NCBI RefSeq assembly: GCF_030848805.1
Contig: NW_027270308.1
Coordinates: forward strand, 1-64,000
Reading direction: 5' to 3'
Source: Temnothorax longispinosus
Lineage: Eukaryota > Arthropoda > Insecta > Hymenoptera > Formicidae
DNA: 64,000 nt
The notes under the pieces were generated by a model. The model was not told where the DNA came from and ran no database searches. It saw only the letters and a program-made list of their open reading frames with translations. Position numbers and translations under genes: made by a program. Position 1 is the first letter of the stretch. The number at the start of each line of letters is the position of its first letter. Below, in pieces: positions 1 through 10,904 of the stretch.

Positions 1-60
1 TCGTCGTTTACCCTTCGCTCTTAGCTTCGTCTGTCTGTGGTGGACGACCCCTCTGACGTC

Positions 61-1259
61 ATGTCGAAAAACGCATATGCCCGCCGCGAAGTATGCAATC
101 GGCGTATGCAAGAAATACACGACATATCCCTACAAGCCGCGACCGACGCGGCAATCCGAGCGACCTTCCTCGCTCGCTACTCGAGCGTAGCGAAGATCGC
201 GGACGATTTTGAGGCCACCCACCTGAAGGTCATCCAAGAAGCGGCGGATTTCGAGGTCGAGGACGCAATCCGAGCCAGTTTCGACAAAATGCATTACGCC
301 GTAAAGAGTCGATATCACCGTGAAACGGGCGCGCCATTCGGAGGCGCGCCGGCACAGCCCTCGGGTCAGGCCTCGGTGGTCAAGTTGCCTAAGATCCCGC
401 TACCGCAGTTTTCCGGCGACCTTACGTTGTGGCCTTCCTTCATCGCGTTGTTCAACGCGTCGATACACAACCAGCAGATTTCCGCGATAGAGAAATACCA
501 GTATCTGCTGGCTTCACTCAAGGGGAACCACTCAACGTGGTGAAAAACCTGCCGTTTTCCGATGAGTACTATCTGATCGCTTACGACTCGCTGGTCGATC
601 GATACCGGAATAAGAGAAGGTTAGCGGACCATCACTTGAATTCGATAATCGAGGCAAAGCCATTGAAGGCGGAGACGGCCGAGACTCTTCACCACTTATT
701 AGATACGTTTACCGAGAACACGCGCGCGCTCGCATTGATGAAGTTCCCTACCGATTCATGGGACTTTATCCTACTGAAGTTTTTGTTAGACAAGCTTCCT
801 TGTTCCCTTCGGGAAAAATTCGAGTCTGCTCACCGGGCTGAGGAAATACCGCGATGTACTCAACTCACGAAATTTCTAGCGGAACATTGTCAGGTTCTCG
901 AGGCCGTCGCGGGCCCGTCCTCCAAAACCAAGTCCACGCCGGTCTCTTCGTTCGTGACTAGCACGGCCGATTGCCCCGTTTGTAAAGAGCCTCACTACGT
1001 GTCGAAGTGCACCCAGTTTTTGAAACTCTCGCCGAGAGAGAGGCAGGCTAAGGCTCGCGACTTAAAATTGTGCTTCAACTGCCTGCGCTCAGGGCACGGA
1101 TCGAAAGATTGTCCCTCCGCGTGGACATGCCGATCGTGCGGTATGCAACACCATACGCTGCTGCATTTCGAGCAGGCCAGCGTCCCGTTCCCCGCGAACG
1201 CTCCGGCGGTCACTCCGGTCGACGACCCCGCGGCGCCGGGGGATACAGACGGAAGCTAG
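61..1259 (+). pseudogene. gag: BEL/Pao gag with one-base frameshift
   Basis: Gag capsid/nucleocapsid polyprotein of a BEL/Pao element. The first ATG is at 61, with an open frame upstream to 37. The N-terminal half runs to the stop at 541-543 and the rest is open in another frame up to 1259. Against copy 2, an A is missing near 523 in a run of A before GGGG, which breaks the frame. The middle part matches the DUF1759 family (LPQFSGDLTLW). The C-terminal part has CCHC-like knuckles, for example CFNCLRSGHGSKDC and CRSCGMQHH. The stop codon TAG directly follows, so gag is not fused to pol as it usually is in BEL/Pao. Confidence 0.88.
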
Positions 1260-1284
1260 ACGACCACATTGCCTTGAGACATCA

Positions 1285-2060
1285 TGGGCGCGCGCGCTTC
1301 ACCACTCGTGATGTCTCTCGTCCGTTCGTCGCACGGGCGCGGTCGCGACGAAGATGTATGTACGTAGTCGTAGTTTTCGTTTGAACGAGGTCGAGTCTTA
1401 CACACTCACCCCGTCCCGAGTCCCTTACGACTCATCGTGCACCGTCGAGTCACCATACACTCACGGTGCTTTTGGACACCGCCGTCTTGGCGCATCACCA
1501 CTCGGGTGGCGCCGAACGGTAGGACCTCGTTACCGCCGTCTTGGCGTAGCACCATCGTTCTCCCGCTATCACGGAGGGCTGCGGGTGTCGCCGAACGGCT
1601 GGACCTCATTCGGAGGTCACACATCGTCACGCGTGATGTCTCTCGTCCGCACGTCGCTTGGGCACGTTCGCGGCGAGGATATTCGCGTAATCGTAGCTCG
1701 TTGAACGAGGGCGAGGCCCTACACCCTCGCCCCGTTAACGCGCACCGTCGAGTCGCCTACACTCACGGTGCCTATGGACACCGCCGTCTCGGCGTATCAC
1801 CATTCGGGTGTCGCCGAACGGTAGGACCGCATTACCGCCGTCTTGGCGTATCACCACGTCCCTCCCGCTATCACGGAGGGCTCGTCGGGTGTCGCCAAAC
1901 GGCCGAACCTCACTCGGAGGTCATAACCGTCGAGTCACACACACTCACGGCGTCATTGGATCCCGCCGTCTTGGCGTACTGCCACGTCCCTCCCGCAACC
2001 ACGGAGGGCTCGTCGGGGTTCGCCAAACGGCCGGACCTCATTCGGAGGTCCTGCACAAGC
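1285..2060 (+). repeat. GC-rich tandem repeat between gag and integrase (copy 1)
   Basis: Units of about 303 bp start with GCACCGTCGAGTCAC at 1439 and 1742, then a shortened unit from about 1922; a diverged piece lies at 1285-1438. Shorter sub-repeats recur inside each unit, such as CCGCCGTCTTGGCGTA and TATCACGGAGGGCT. Long open frames cross the array in several phases, but they are a by-product of GC-rich repetition and match no protein family I recognise. The array sits exactly where protease and reverse transcriptase should be. Confidence 0.85.
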
Positions 2061-3637
2061 TCGCTCGCTTTGAGCCTCAAGTCGAACCTTCCCACGGTTC
2101 GGAAACCTCTCCGATCGAGGAGGAGAAAATCGTATCGCTCGTGGCGCTCGAGCCGCCTGACGCGGTACGTTCATTGCTCGAAAGATTCTCTTCAATCGAC
2201 AAAATTGGCCGAATTATAGCATACATTCTCAGGTTTGTACATCACTTCCGTGCAAAATCTGCTCCTACGACTTTGGCCATAGATCAGCTCGAACTGCATT
2301 CCGCGTTACTACTCGTTGTAAAGAGTGTACAGGCGGATGCTTTCCGCGATGAGATCGATCGTCTCCAAAGCGGGAGAAGGCTCCCCAAGCCCTTTCGCAA
2401 ACTCGCTCCCTTCCTTGATCCGGTGGGTATTCTCAGGGTGGGCGGCAGGCTTGCAAAATCCGGATTGACATTCGAGAACAAGCACCCTGCCTTACTGCCC
2501 TGTAAACATAGGCTCACGGATCTCGTTATCGAACGCGTGCACCGCTCGAACATGCACACTGGTCGGCGCACGCTGCAATACCTGCTCACGCAACATTATT
2601 GGGTCCTCGGGGCGCATCGCGCTATACAACGCGTACTCTCGAGATGTCATCAATGTTTCCGCGCAAATCCACACACTTCTCAGCCCCTCATGGCGGACCT
2701 ACCGGCCGATAGGGTCCGACGGGCCAAGCCATTTTCGATCAGCGGCGTTGATTTCGCAGGACCGTTCAACATAGTTACGCGACGAGCCCGGGGGGTCTCC
2801 TCCGTCAAAGTGTACGCGTGCCTTTTCGTATGCTTTTCGGTTAAGGCGGTGCACCTGGAAGCCGCCTTTTCGTTGTCCACCGACTCCTTCCTCGCTGCGC
2901 TGCGACGCTTTGTGGCCCGACGCGGACGCTGCTCGCTTCTCTACAGCGACTGCGGAACGAATTTTGTAGGGGCCGCGCGGGAACTGGAAAGCCGCATGAG
3001 CCTCGCAGCGGAGCGAGAGAAGATCAAGTGGTCCTTTAATCCTCCCTCCGCGCCCCACTTCGGGGGCCTCTGGGAGGCGGGAGTCAAGACCTTTAAAACC
3101 CACCTACGGCGGACCGTGGGTGATCAAGTCCTCTCAATAGAGGAATTCACGACGGTCCTCGCGCAGGTCGAGGCCGTCTTGAATTCCAGACCCCTCTGCC
3201 CGATGAGCACCGACCCTGCCGACCTCGACGTCCTATCGCCGGGTCATTTCCTCACGATGGAACCGCTCGTCTCCGTTCCCACTCAAGACGTGACCCCGTT
3301 ACCGATGAATCGTCTGAGTCGGTGGCAGCTCGTCCAACGAATCCACCAGGACTTCTGGAGGCGCTGGCATCAGGAGTATCTCCATACGCTGCAGCAGCGG
3401 CCCAAATGGTGGACCTCCGTCAACCCGCTCGGTGTCGGGGCGTTAGTCCTTCTCAAGGACGCCAACCTGCCTCCTCTGCGTTGGAGGCGAGGACGAGTGG
3501 AGGCGCTGCATCCGGGCAGCGACGGCGTCCCGCGTGTCGCCACGGTGCGGGTGGCGGACGGCACGATCACGCGTCCCCTAGTGAAGCTGTGCCCCCTGCC
3601 GATGGGCCCTGCTCCACAGGGGACCGAATCAAATTGA
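2050..3637 (+). CDS. pol: BEL/Pao integrase
   Basis: Integrase region of a BEL/Pao pol, inside an open frame that runs from 1808 through the tandem repeat. Recognisable homology begins near 2050 with a segment that in complete elements follows RNase H. An HHCC zinc-binding region is seen around 2540-2665 (H..H, then CHQC). The catalytic triad is visible as the D in SGVDFAGPF, the D in YSDCGTNFVG and the E in HFGGLWEAGVK. A DUF5641-like C-terminal tail follows (RWRRGRVEALHPGSDG). No RT or RNase H motif (such as YxDD) is present. The product could only act in trans or with proteins from another element. Confidence 0.85.
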
Positions 3638-3672
3638 GTAAAATACAACTCGTTGTATTTTGGTGGGCGGTA

Positions 3673-4327
3673 TGTTTGGCGCGCACCAAACTGTAGATAG
3701 ATGCATGTATCGTACTTAATAGTTTAGTCTCGTTACTCGTTGTACATAATATTCTTGCGTACCTAGTCTTAAGTATTTCGGTGACTCGCGCGAAACGTCG
3801 GCGGATCGCGATCAACGCGGAATCGATAATTGCGCGACTCACCAATCGGTGCTGCCCTCGCTCACCCCACGAGGGCACCCGCCTGAAGAATAAGTACTCG
3901 CTCGCGACACTGTTCCAGCGCCGCGAGCTCTCGGCACTCATCGTTACGACGTCTCGGAGCACAGAGAGATTAACGGAGCACAGAGAGATTATCGGAGCAG
4001 GGAGACTTGCGCTATTCCGGAGTCGCGAGATAGTGCGATCGCCTACTTTCTCGGCCTGCTTGTGTGCTGCTTTGCCTGCTTACTCCTGCTTGCTTGCTGC
4101 CTGCCTTAATTTACTGCTGCCTGCCTCGCTTTCGCTTTGCTTGCTGCCCTGCCTGCGTTGCTGCACGAGCCCGATCGCGACCGAGACGAAGCCTCCAGGA
4201 GTCGACGGCACAACGAACGGTGAGTCGCATTTTAACTTTCGCTTTGGGGAGACTTTACACTTCTCCCCTGGTCCTTCGAGCTTCGCTTTATCGCAAATCC
4301 GGGTACGGCTCTACCGCCCCCCGAGCA
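3673..4327 (+). repeat. 3' LTR of BEL copy 1
   Basis: 655 bp starting TGTTTGGCGC and ending GAGCA, so it has the usual TG...CA ends. It closely matches both LTRs of copy 2 (33461-34121 and 38612-39266). A purine-rich GGTGGGCGG lies just upstream, consistent with a polypurine tract. It contains a stretch of TGCCTGCTTGC repeats near 4065-4155. Confidence 0.9.
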
Positions 4328-5990
4328 GCAATGCTGTATTACTGTTTGTTAGATAATTATAAAATTTTTTCTATCTTACTAAATGAAAAATAAAAATTGC
4401 GATAAGCGACCTGTTAATATTATTTTCTAATTTACCTAAATAGAAATCTTCTTCCTGACCGATAAGTCTATCGACCAGTGTCGAAAAGTGAAAGTTACAT
4501 TTCTCTGATATATACACTCGTACAAAAAAAAATAGGGAACACTTCATAAACTCTAAAAATTAGGCTATTTTCAAACTGCTGTAAGTCGGCGAAAATTATC
4601 GTAAAAAAAATTTAAAAAGCATTTTGAAGCTTGAAGTTTCAACTTTAACGCACTTTCAATGGATTTTTAAAATTTTTTATTTTCTTTGTTGTACGCCTTA
4701 AAAAAGAACACATTGTTTTGTTCTTTAAAATTAACTTATGTTTGACTACTTGAAACTTAATTAAAAAATTTTTTTTTCAAAAGATTCAATTAACGTTTCA
4801 TAAACTACATAATTTTACCTACAAAATGCTTTTTTTTTAAATTTTCCTATGATTTTTTTTTGATCGATTTACACGACTTTGAAGCAAAACCTGTATTTTT
4901 TAGAAAAAATGACGTAAACTCAATGAAAAATCATCGTAGAACAAACAAAAAAAAAAGCATTTTAAAGCTTAAAATGTCAGCTTTAACGTGGTATCAATGA
5001 CTATAAAAAATTTTTCTGTTTTCTTTGTTTGGTGCTAAAATTAAAAATGTTGATTTATTCCTTAAAATTACACATTTTTAACACTCTGCAGTTTGATAAA
5101 AAATTTTTTTTCACAAAATTCAATACAAATACCACAAACTGTAACATTTTACCTACAAAATGCTTTTTGAAAATCTTCCTACGATTTTTTTTGACCGATT
5201 TACACGACTTTGAAGCAAACCCTGTATTTTTTTTTTCAAGAGACATCATCGGTAGTGTCAGCTCGCGCGGTGACTATAAAAAAATTTTCTGTTTTCCTTG
5301 TTTGGTGCTAAATTAAAAAGTTGAGACCGCATTTTTATATCACTGACTGCAGTTTGATAAAAATTTTTTTTACGCATACAAATCGCGACGTAGGTTGCGA
5401 GACCGCACCGTGACTCTTTTACGCGACGCGACGGGTTTGAGATGTTGAGATCTCGATAACGAGTGAACGGATCAAGTTCTAATTAGGCTTGATCGATAGC
5501 TTGGGGTCCAATTAGGGGGGGGTTTCTCTTATAATATTCCGCTACGTGCCCTACGAGCGGAGATATTGCGACGCAAAGTCCAAATGTCAAAAATTTTTTT
5601 TAAGATACTTTCTACGTCACCGCTCTCATTCATTATAACATACATGTAACAAACAGAGAACGTCACTTTCACTTTTTCGACACTGGCGGCTAGCAGCGTT
5701 AGTATCGCAGTGCAGTGCAGTGCAGTGCAGTGCAGACAGTGCGTTCGTTTAGCGCGCTGTCAGAGTGTCAGTCAGTTCATCAGTTATAACCTATCTCGAG
5801 AGAGACACGGTAGTACGCGCGGAGCGAGACCGACCGTGACTCTTTACGCGACGCGACGATTAATTCAAGGTAATTGTTTTATGTAATTATCCTATAATTA
5901 TCTTATTCTATATATTACTGTTATACTTGTACTATTTTATTTACTGTTTATACTACGTTTACGTGAGTGTTTATACATACAGGTTAATAA
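4328..5990. other. Non-coding AT-rich spacer with degenerate tandem repeats
   Basis: No gene seen. At about 4590-5390 there are three degenerate repeats of roughly 300-360 bp: blocks like ATTTTCTTTGTTTGGTGC recur near 4680, 5025 and 5290, and TTTACACGACTTTGAAGC near 4869 and 5200. A short motif GTGACTCTTTTACGCGACGC occurs at about 5410 and again, one T shorter, at about 5837. The second copy ends in AAGGTAATT at about 5870, which could be a splice donor of an untranslated first exon; this is weak. Confidence 0.6.
5708..5736. repeat. (CAGTG)n microsatellite
   Basis: Five to six perfect copies of a five-base unit, CAGTG, in a GC-richer patch upstream of the host-gene fragments. Confidence 0.9.
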
Positions 5991-6010
5991 CCTATTATAT
6001 TATTTTTATA

Positions 6011-6592
6011 TTGACAGCAGGGAGCTGATACTGAGATCAAGGAGCCTGTTCACACGAGGCGTTTCTGCTGCGCGATTGCGGCCGCGCGTTAACGTTTGCA
6101 CGAGCCGCACGCTGTCGCGAGGTATAAGGTGCGACAACGCGCGCATACGCGCGTACGCGAAACGGCAGTAACACCGTAATCGTGCCGGCGATATACTGAA
6201 TTGAAAATTGAATTGCTTTGTGCTTATCCCGAGATTTCGTATCCCTACATCGTGTTACCACCGCTGCCGGAAAAGAAGGTTCTCTACGCTTGGCAGAAAG
6301 TGACGACTGACACGTTCGATCCCGACTTCGTTGATCGCAGAAGAGCTGGACTCGAGGTACGTTTCCGATTTGCAATTATAACAGTATCGTGCGATGAATG
6401 TTGTACCCAATTATAACCTCAAATGAAGTTGTGCACGTTGCTAGTATTCTGATTATACAATACATTTTTACTTTGTAGAGGTATTACATATTGACAGCAG
6501 AGAGCTGATACCGAGGAGATCAAGGAGCCTGTTCACAGGTATATATTGACGGCAGGGAGCTGATGCCGAGGAGATCAATCCCGTTTACACGC
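6011..6592 (+). repeat. Three direct copies of a roughly 45-bp motif flanking the SNX4-like exon
   Basis: TTGACAGCAGGGAGCTGATA and the following bases (GATCAAGGAGCCTGTTCACA) occur at 6011 and 6491, with a diverged third copy at 6546. Copy one lies left of the SNX4-like exon; copies two and three lie between it and the FAM50-like exons. Each begins with TTGACAG, which resembles a splice acceptor. Origin unknown; they could be an exon duplicated together with the fragments or a mobile-element end. Confidence 0.7.
6201..6356 (+). pseudogene. Sorting nexin-4-like PX-domain exon fragment
   Basis: The frame from 6201 to 6356 encodes about 52 residues that match the middle of the PX domain of sorting nexin 4, including VLPPLPEKK, DPDFVDRRRAGLE and a tryptophan in AWQKV. 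SNX4 binds phosphatidylinositol 3-phosphate on endosomes and takes part in recycling and autophagy. The exon ends in a good splice donor (GAG|GTACGT). No further SNX4 exon is visible downstream: the next coding homology is FAM50. It is therefore an isolated exon, probably a captured or duplicated fragment rather than a working gene. Confidence 0.75.
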
Positions 6593-7411
6593 GAAGGAAT
6601 TATCGAAAGGGACGAGGAGGAAAATAAACTTAGGGAAGAATTGAGACAAGAATGGGGTAGAAAGCAGAACGCGTTGAAGGAAGAAGAAATTGAGATCACA
6701 TTCAGTTATTGGGATGGATCTGACCATCGTCGGAGTGTTATAATGAAGAAAGGTGAATGTCTCAGTGGTTTAGAGAACGTTTAAGTTATTAAAATACTCC
6801 AGTGTCACTTTTGGAGTAACATTGGCATGATATATAATGTTCTGCTGCATAAATTAAATTTTTACACACAGGTAATTCTATCTATTAGGTTCTTCAGAGA
6901 TGTTTAGAAGTTCTGAGGCGTGAATTCAGCGAGCTTAAAACAGTAATGGCAGATCAGTTAATGTATGTCAAGGAGAATCTTATATTACCGCACCATTATA
7001 CGTTTTACTGCAACTATAACTAATTTTATTGTAACTAAGGTAAATATACTAAATGATAAAACTTATGAAGCAATATCACAATGTTGGCATGTTATTTTAA
7101 TGTATGTAATATTGCGATTAGGCACGAGGAAAGAGCGGGCCTCTGTTCACGTTTGACGTTCACGATGATATTCGTATTAAGCACGATGCTTCTGTCGAAA
7201 CCGAGGAATCACATGTCGGAAAAGTTTTACTTAGGTATTTATTATTAAAAGAATACTTTGTATAATTCTCTTTTATGTTTTTCTCATTAGATCATGGTAC
7301 GAGAGGAACAAACACATTTTTCCAGCGAGTAGATGGGAACCTTTTGATCCAACGAAAAGTTACGACAAGTATACAGTGTCGGATAAAAATAGGAAGAAAG
7401 CTAAAATCTGA
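6580..7411 (+). pseudogene. FAM50 (XAP5)-like pseudogene, C-terminal half with introns
   Basis: Four exon-like blocks match the C-terminal half of FAM50/XAP5, a conserved nuclear protein. Block one (about 6580-6752) has REELRQEW and EIEITFSYWDGS. Block two (6872-7039) has REFSEL and DQLMYVKENLILPHH. Block three (7122-7234) has ARGKSGPLF and VHDD. Block four (7291-7411) has WYERNKHIFPASRWEP and ends in TGA. All three introns keep GT-AG ends and consistent phase. It is broken in block two: an in-frame TAG at 6886-6888 where a glutamine is expected, and a frame-disrupting insertion of about 14 bases near 7003-7020. Retained introns mean it arose by DNA duplication, not by retroposition. The N-terminal half is absent. 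Confidence 0.85.
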
Positions 7412-8654
7412 TCTTAGATTCAACGAATTGTCCAATTTTGTTTAAAGGATTCAGATTCAGGACTGTAAATATTATAACCAGATAAATAACTTTGTTTCAT
7501 CGTACAATTGATTCATTATAAAACAGCTGATTATATATATATTATAATCTATTTTATAATTAATATATATTAGCTACATTGTATTTTTAAGGACTGTGAT
7601 TTTAATTCATTCAGTTATGTGATAATATTTAATTCATTTACTCGATTATGTAGCTCTACTAAATAGTTAAGTTTTCGCAAACATTTGGAGAAAAATAAAA
7701 ATACATGAATAGTTTAATGACTTGAATATAATAATTACAATATGAAAATACAAAACCATACTTTAATTCATTCCGATAACAATCAGAAACAGTATTAAAA
7801 TATTAATCCATGATCAGATCCTCTAACAGAAATCTATTTACAATATTAGATGTATCATCTCTTGTCATTTCTTGAACATAACTGTACAAAAATAAATATA
7901 TACAATTATATCGATTATAATCACGTATTAATATTCATAGGTTTGATACAAGTTGGATCCATGTATGTAATATTTTCGGGAAAATGGTCCATTATAATAA
8001 ACTTTTTCTTAGTCGATCTGTTCAAGCAGTCAAGGAATCCGAACCAATAAATAACTAGTCCAGACCCGAATCTGTTCCAGTAGTTTCCAGTTTCGCACCG
8101 TTTTATATTCTTCATGTGTTTTTAATACATAAATAATTACTTATTTGAAAATTTAATAATTAGTGGATAAGGAATAATCACATTGTCAGGTAAATTTTTT
8201 ATTTTAAAAAATAATTGGTTTAATATAAATAATTTAATTATTGCAGATAAACATGATTTAAAAAACATGTTAATGTTATATATATGTATATATACGATAT
8301 ATATGTGTATTTATATCCACTTAACATAGAGAATTGCAAGAATATAACATTAAATATAATAAATACGTATTTAATCAATACATATTTAATAAATTTCAAA
8401 AATAGGAGACAATAGTTCTATATTATAACTATTATTACATTTAATGTTATAGGGATTTTCTATATAATACGAATATAAATACACATATATGTATATTTGT
8501 AAAAAATAAGAGGTTTTTATATATATATATATATATATATATAAATTTAATAAAAATTTAATTAGTTGTTATTGTCAATTTGTAAATAATTAAAAAATAA
8601 AAAATGGAAATTTTTTGCCGATACTTGCTTATCACTACAAAATGTATGATATCA
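7412..8654. other. AT-rich spacer without recognisable genes
   Basis: Nothing coding is supported here. A (TA)n tract lies at about 8518-8542. Short palindromic stretches such as the ATATATAC runs near 8280-8310 are low complexity. Confidence 0.6.
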
Positions 8655-9221
8655 GTACAAAATTACCTTTTTCAAAAAAGGTAAAAAAAGGCGCCAAGTA
8701 CACGCGCAATGTATGTTGTAAATCTAAAAATCTAAAATGGTAGTAGCTTTATTTCTTTCTAACAAAATAATTCACAAAATTTCGTTACCTAACTCAACCC
8801 AAGTGATGATATATGTATAGTAGCTTTATTTCTCCCTAACAAAATAATTCACAAAATTGCGTTACCTAATTCAACCTAAGTGATACGTATTTCAAAAAAA
8901 GATATGAAATCTTTAAATTGCGCCAATTGCAAAGAGAATATATACACTTTGAAAAATAATTTTGCAACTACTTTTAAAAAATGAAACAAAACTGTATTAC
9001 CTATAACTCAGCCCAAGTGGTATGTATCTTTGTATTCCTGAGAGTCTTTCTATCAACCTAAGTGGTAGTAGTTTTAATTCTCCTTGATAAAATTATAATA
9101 TTACAAAAAATTATTTTAATCACAAAGAATTAAAGAGGTAACATTATAAAATAAAAATATTTAATTAAAATAAAATAAATAAATTTTTCTTGTAAAAACT
9201 TGGCGCTGCTTTTTTAAGGTT

Positions 9222-9626
9222 TAGAACCTTTGCACAAGACTTTCGTATGGCAACGTAGTGTAACGAAACGTGGGTCAACGCACAAGAAACGTATCGGTTA
9301 CGGCGTTAAGCGTCGTTTACAATGGCAGCAGGAGTATGCAGTAAGACGTAAGCAGTAAGCTATTCTATTGACCAATCACAGTCGATTATTCTTGAATTGT
9401 AAAAATCCCATTAGTCAATAACTTACTGCTTACGTCTTACTGTATACTCCTGCTGCCATTGTAGATGACGCTTTATACGTCAATACGTTTCTTTGTGCGT
9501 TGATCTACGTTACGTTACCATACGAAAATTTTATGCGGAGGCTCTAACCGATACGTTTCTTGTGCGTTAATCCACGTTACGTTACGCTACGCTATCATAC
9601 GAGAGTCTTGTGCGGAGGCTCTTATC
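9222..9626. mobile_element. Nested palindromic MITEs in the foldback centre (outer copy)
   Basis: Outer inverted repeats pair bases around 9228-9300 with 9547-9626 (ACGTATCGGTTA on the left with TAACCGATACGT on the right). Inside lies a second palindrome at about 9318-9468, with CAATGGCAGCAGGAGTAT facing ATACTCCTGCTGCCATTG. Its centre contains GACCAATCACAGTCGATTAT, a motif shared with several other MITEs in the window. Confidence 0.75.
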
Positions 9627-9765
9627 CAGACAAATTTGCATAGCGCATAAACATAAGCGTAAGAAATTGATTGGTTTACATGTATATGTGCAAAAGGAAA
9701 TAGACCAATCCATCTCTTTATGCATATGCTTATGCACCTATGCAAGTTTGTCTGGGTTGACCTTA
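9627..9765. mobile_element. Palindromic MITE (GCATA/CGTAAG family)
   Basis: Inverted ends CCAGACAAATTTGCATA and TATGCAAGTTTGTCTGG, with CTGATTGG/CCAATC-type cores. The internal pattern GCATA...CATAAGCGTAAG resembles the MITE at about 39676-39828. Confidence 0.7.
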
Positions 9766-10324
9766 AAAAAGCAGCGCCAAGTTTTTTACAAGAAAATTTA
9801 TTTATTTTATTTTAATTAAATATTTTTATTTTATAATGTTACCTCTTTAATTCTTTGTGATTAAATAATTTTTGTAATATTATAATTTTATCAAGGAGAA
9901 TTAAAACTACTACCACTTGGGTTGATAGAAAGACTCTCAGGAATACAAAGATACATACCACTTGGGATGAGTTATAGGTAACACAATTTTGTTTCATTTT
10001 TTAAAAGTAGTTGCAAAATTATTTTTCAAAGTGTATATATTCTCTTTGCAATTGGCGCAATTTAAAGATTTCATATCTTTTTTTGAAATACGTATCACTT
10101 AGGTTGAATTAGGTAACGCAATTTTATGAATTATTTTGTTAGGGAGAAATAAAGCTACTATACATATATCATCACTTGGGTTGAGTTAGGTAACGAAATT
10201 TTGTGAATTATTTTGTTAGAAAGAAATAAAGCTACTACCATTTTAGATTTTTAGATTTACAACATACATTGCGCGTGTACTTGGCGCCTTTTTTTTACCT
10301 TTTTTGAAAAAGGTAATTTTGTAC

Positions 10325-10785
10325 TTGATCTTAACCAGTCTAATGCCGCTCCTCTTATTCCATAAATACAGTTTTTCTAATAATTTATCTCTGTCCACCG
10401 TTTCGAACGCTCTTTTAAGATCTAAAAAAATCACTCCAACCATTTTTCCTTCCTCAATTATCATCTTCCAGTCTTCGATTATGTCTTGTATCGCTGTCTC
10501 GCATGAATGTTGCTTTCTAAATCCTGATTGGTGTTCAGTTAATATCTTATTCTTTTCTAGAAACGCTTTTAACTGATTTTTTACAACTAGTTCTAGAATC
10601 TTCTCGTAAATTGGAAGCATATTAACCGGTCTATAATCGCTCGCTTTCTTTGGATTCTTTATCTTTGGTATTGGGACTATAGTGGATGTTTTCCAGCTCT
10701 CTGGACATACTCCCGTACGGAATGAGTCATTAATCACTTCAACAAACTCGTCTCTTATCACTGGTAGAGCCGTTTTTAGTATAAC
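10325..10785 (-). pseudogene. Non-LTR retrotransposon reverse-transcriptase fragment
   Basis: On the minus strand the frame has RT motifs of non-LTR elements: SWKTSTIVPIPK, YRPVNMLP, HQSGFRKQHSCETA and FLDLKRAFETVDR (the first catalytic Asp). The fragment starts near 10785, where an upstream in-frame TAG and a simple repeat follow. It stops at 10325, where the foldback element begins; residues beyond that in the same frame come from the foldback arm. The YxDD motif and everything after it are lost. Jockey- or CR1-like; the clade is not fixed. Confidence 0.8.
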
Positions 10786-10837
10786 CTACTCGATATCTCT
10801 TCCTCTGTTTCCTTTTTTTGTGGGAGACCACTGACAA

Positions 10838-10892
10838 TTCGTTGGGAGAGGGAGAGGGAGAGGGAGAGGAGAGGAAGAGGGAGAGGGAGAGT
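10838..10892. repeat. (GAGAGG)n purine microsatellite
   Basis: An uninterrupted GA-rich run, mostly GGGAGA units, immediately upstream (in minus-strand sense) of the RT fragment. Confidence 0.9.
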
Positions 10893-10904
10893 GCTCGGGG
10901 GGTA

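Larger units (their letters stand above)
1..4327 (+). mobile_element. BEL/Pao LTR retrotransposon, copy 1 (5' end outside window)
   Basis: The window opens inside the 5' leader of a BEL/Pao element; base 1 corresponds to base 35040 of the second copy further right. Order: gag (frameshifted), a GC-rich tandem repeat, integrase, 3' LTR. No protease, reverse transcriptase or RNase H coding sequence lies between gag and integrase, although BEL/Pao elements normally encode all three. The same architecture is present in copy 2, so the loss predates both insertions. The integrase ORF is open here, unlike in copy 2. The 5' LTR and target-site duplication cannot be judged from this window. Confidence 0.9.
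8655..10324. mobile_element. Foldback element with about 565-bp inverted arms
   Basis: The left arm (8655-9220) and right arm (about 9760-10324) are near-perfect inverted repeats. Both ends read GTACAAAATTACC from outside in; GTAC itself may be the target-site duplication, because it is palindromic and lies at both outer edges. Landmarks on both arms are AGGCGCCAAGTACACGCGCA near the ends and ACTTGGCGCTGC at the inner edge. There is no coding sequence in the arms. The right end cuts into a non-LTR reverse-transcriptase fragment. The centre carries nested palindromic MITEs. Confidence 0.85.

Noticed and set aside
1361..2195. Minus-strand ORFs opposite BEL gag and integrase
   Set aside because: Shadows of the coding strand; no recognisable domains.
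1354..2219. Long overlapping plus-strand ORFs between BEL gag and integrase
   Set aside because: They run in two or three frames at once across a GC-rich tandem repeat and show no protein family, so they are treated as repeat artefacts. The same applies to 36110-37496.
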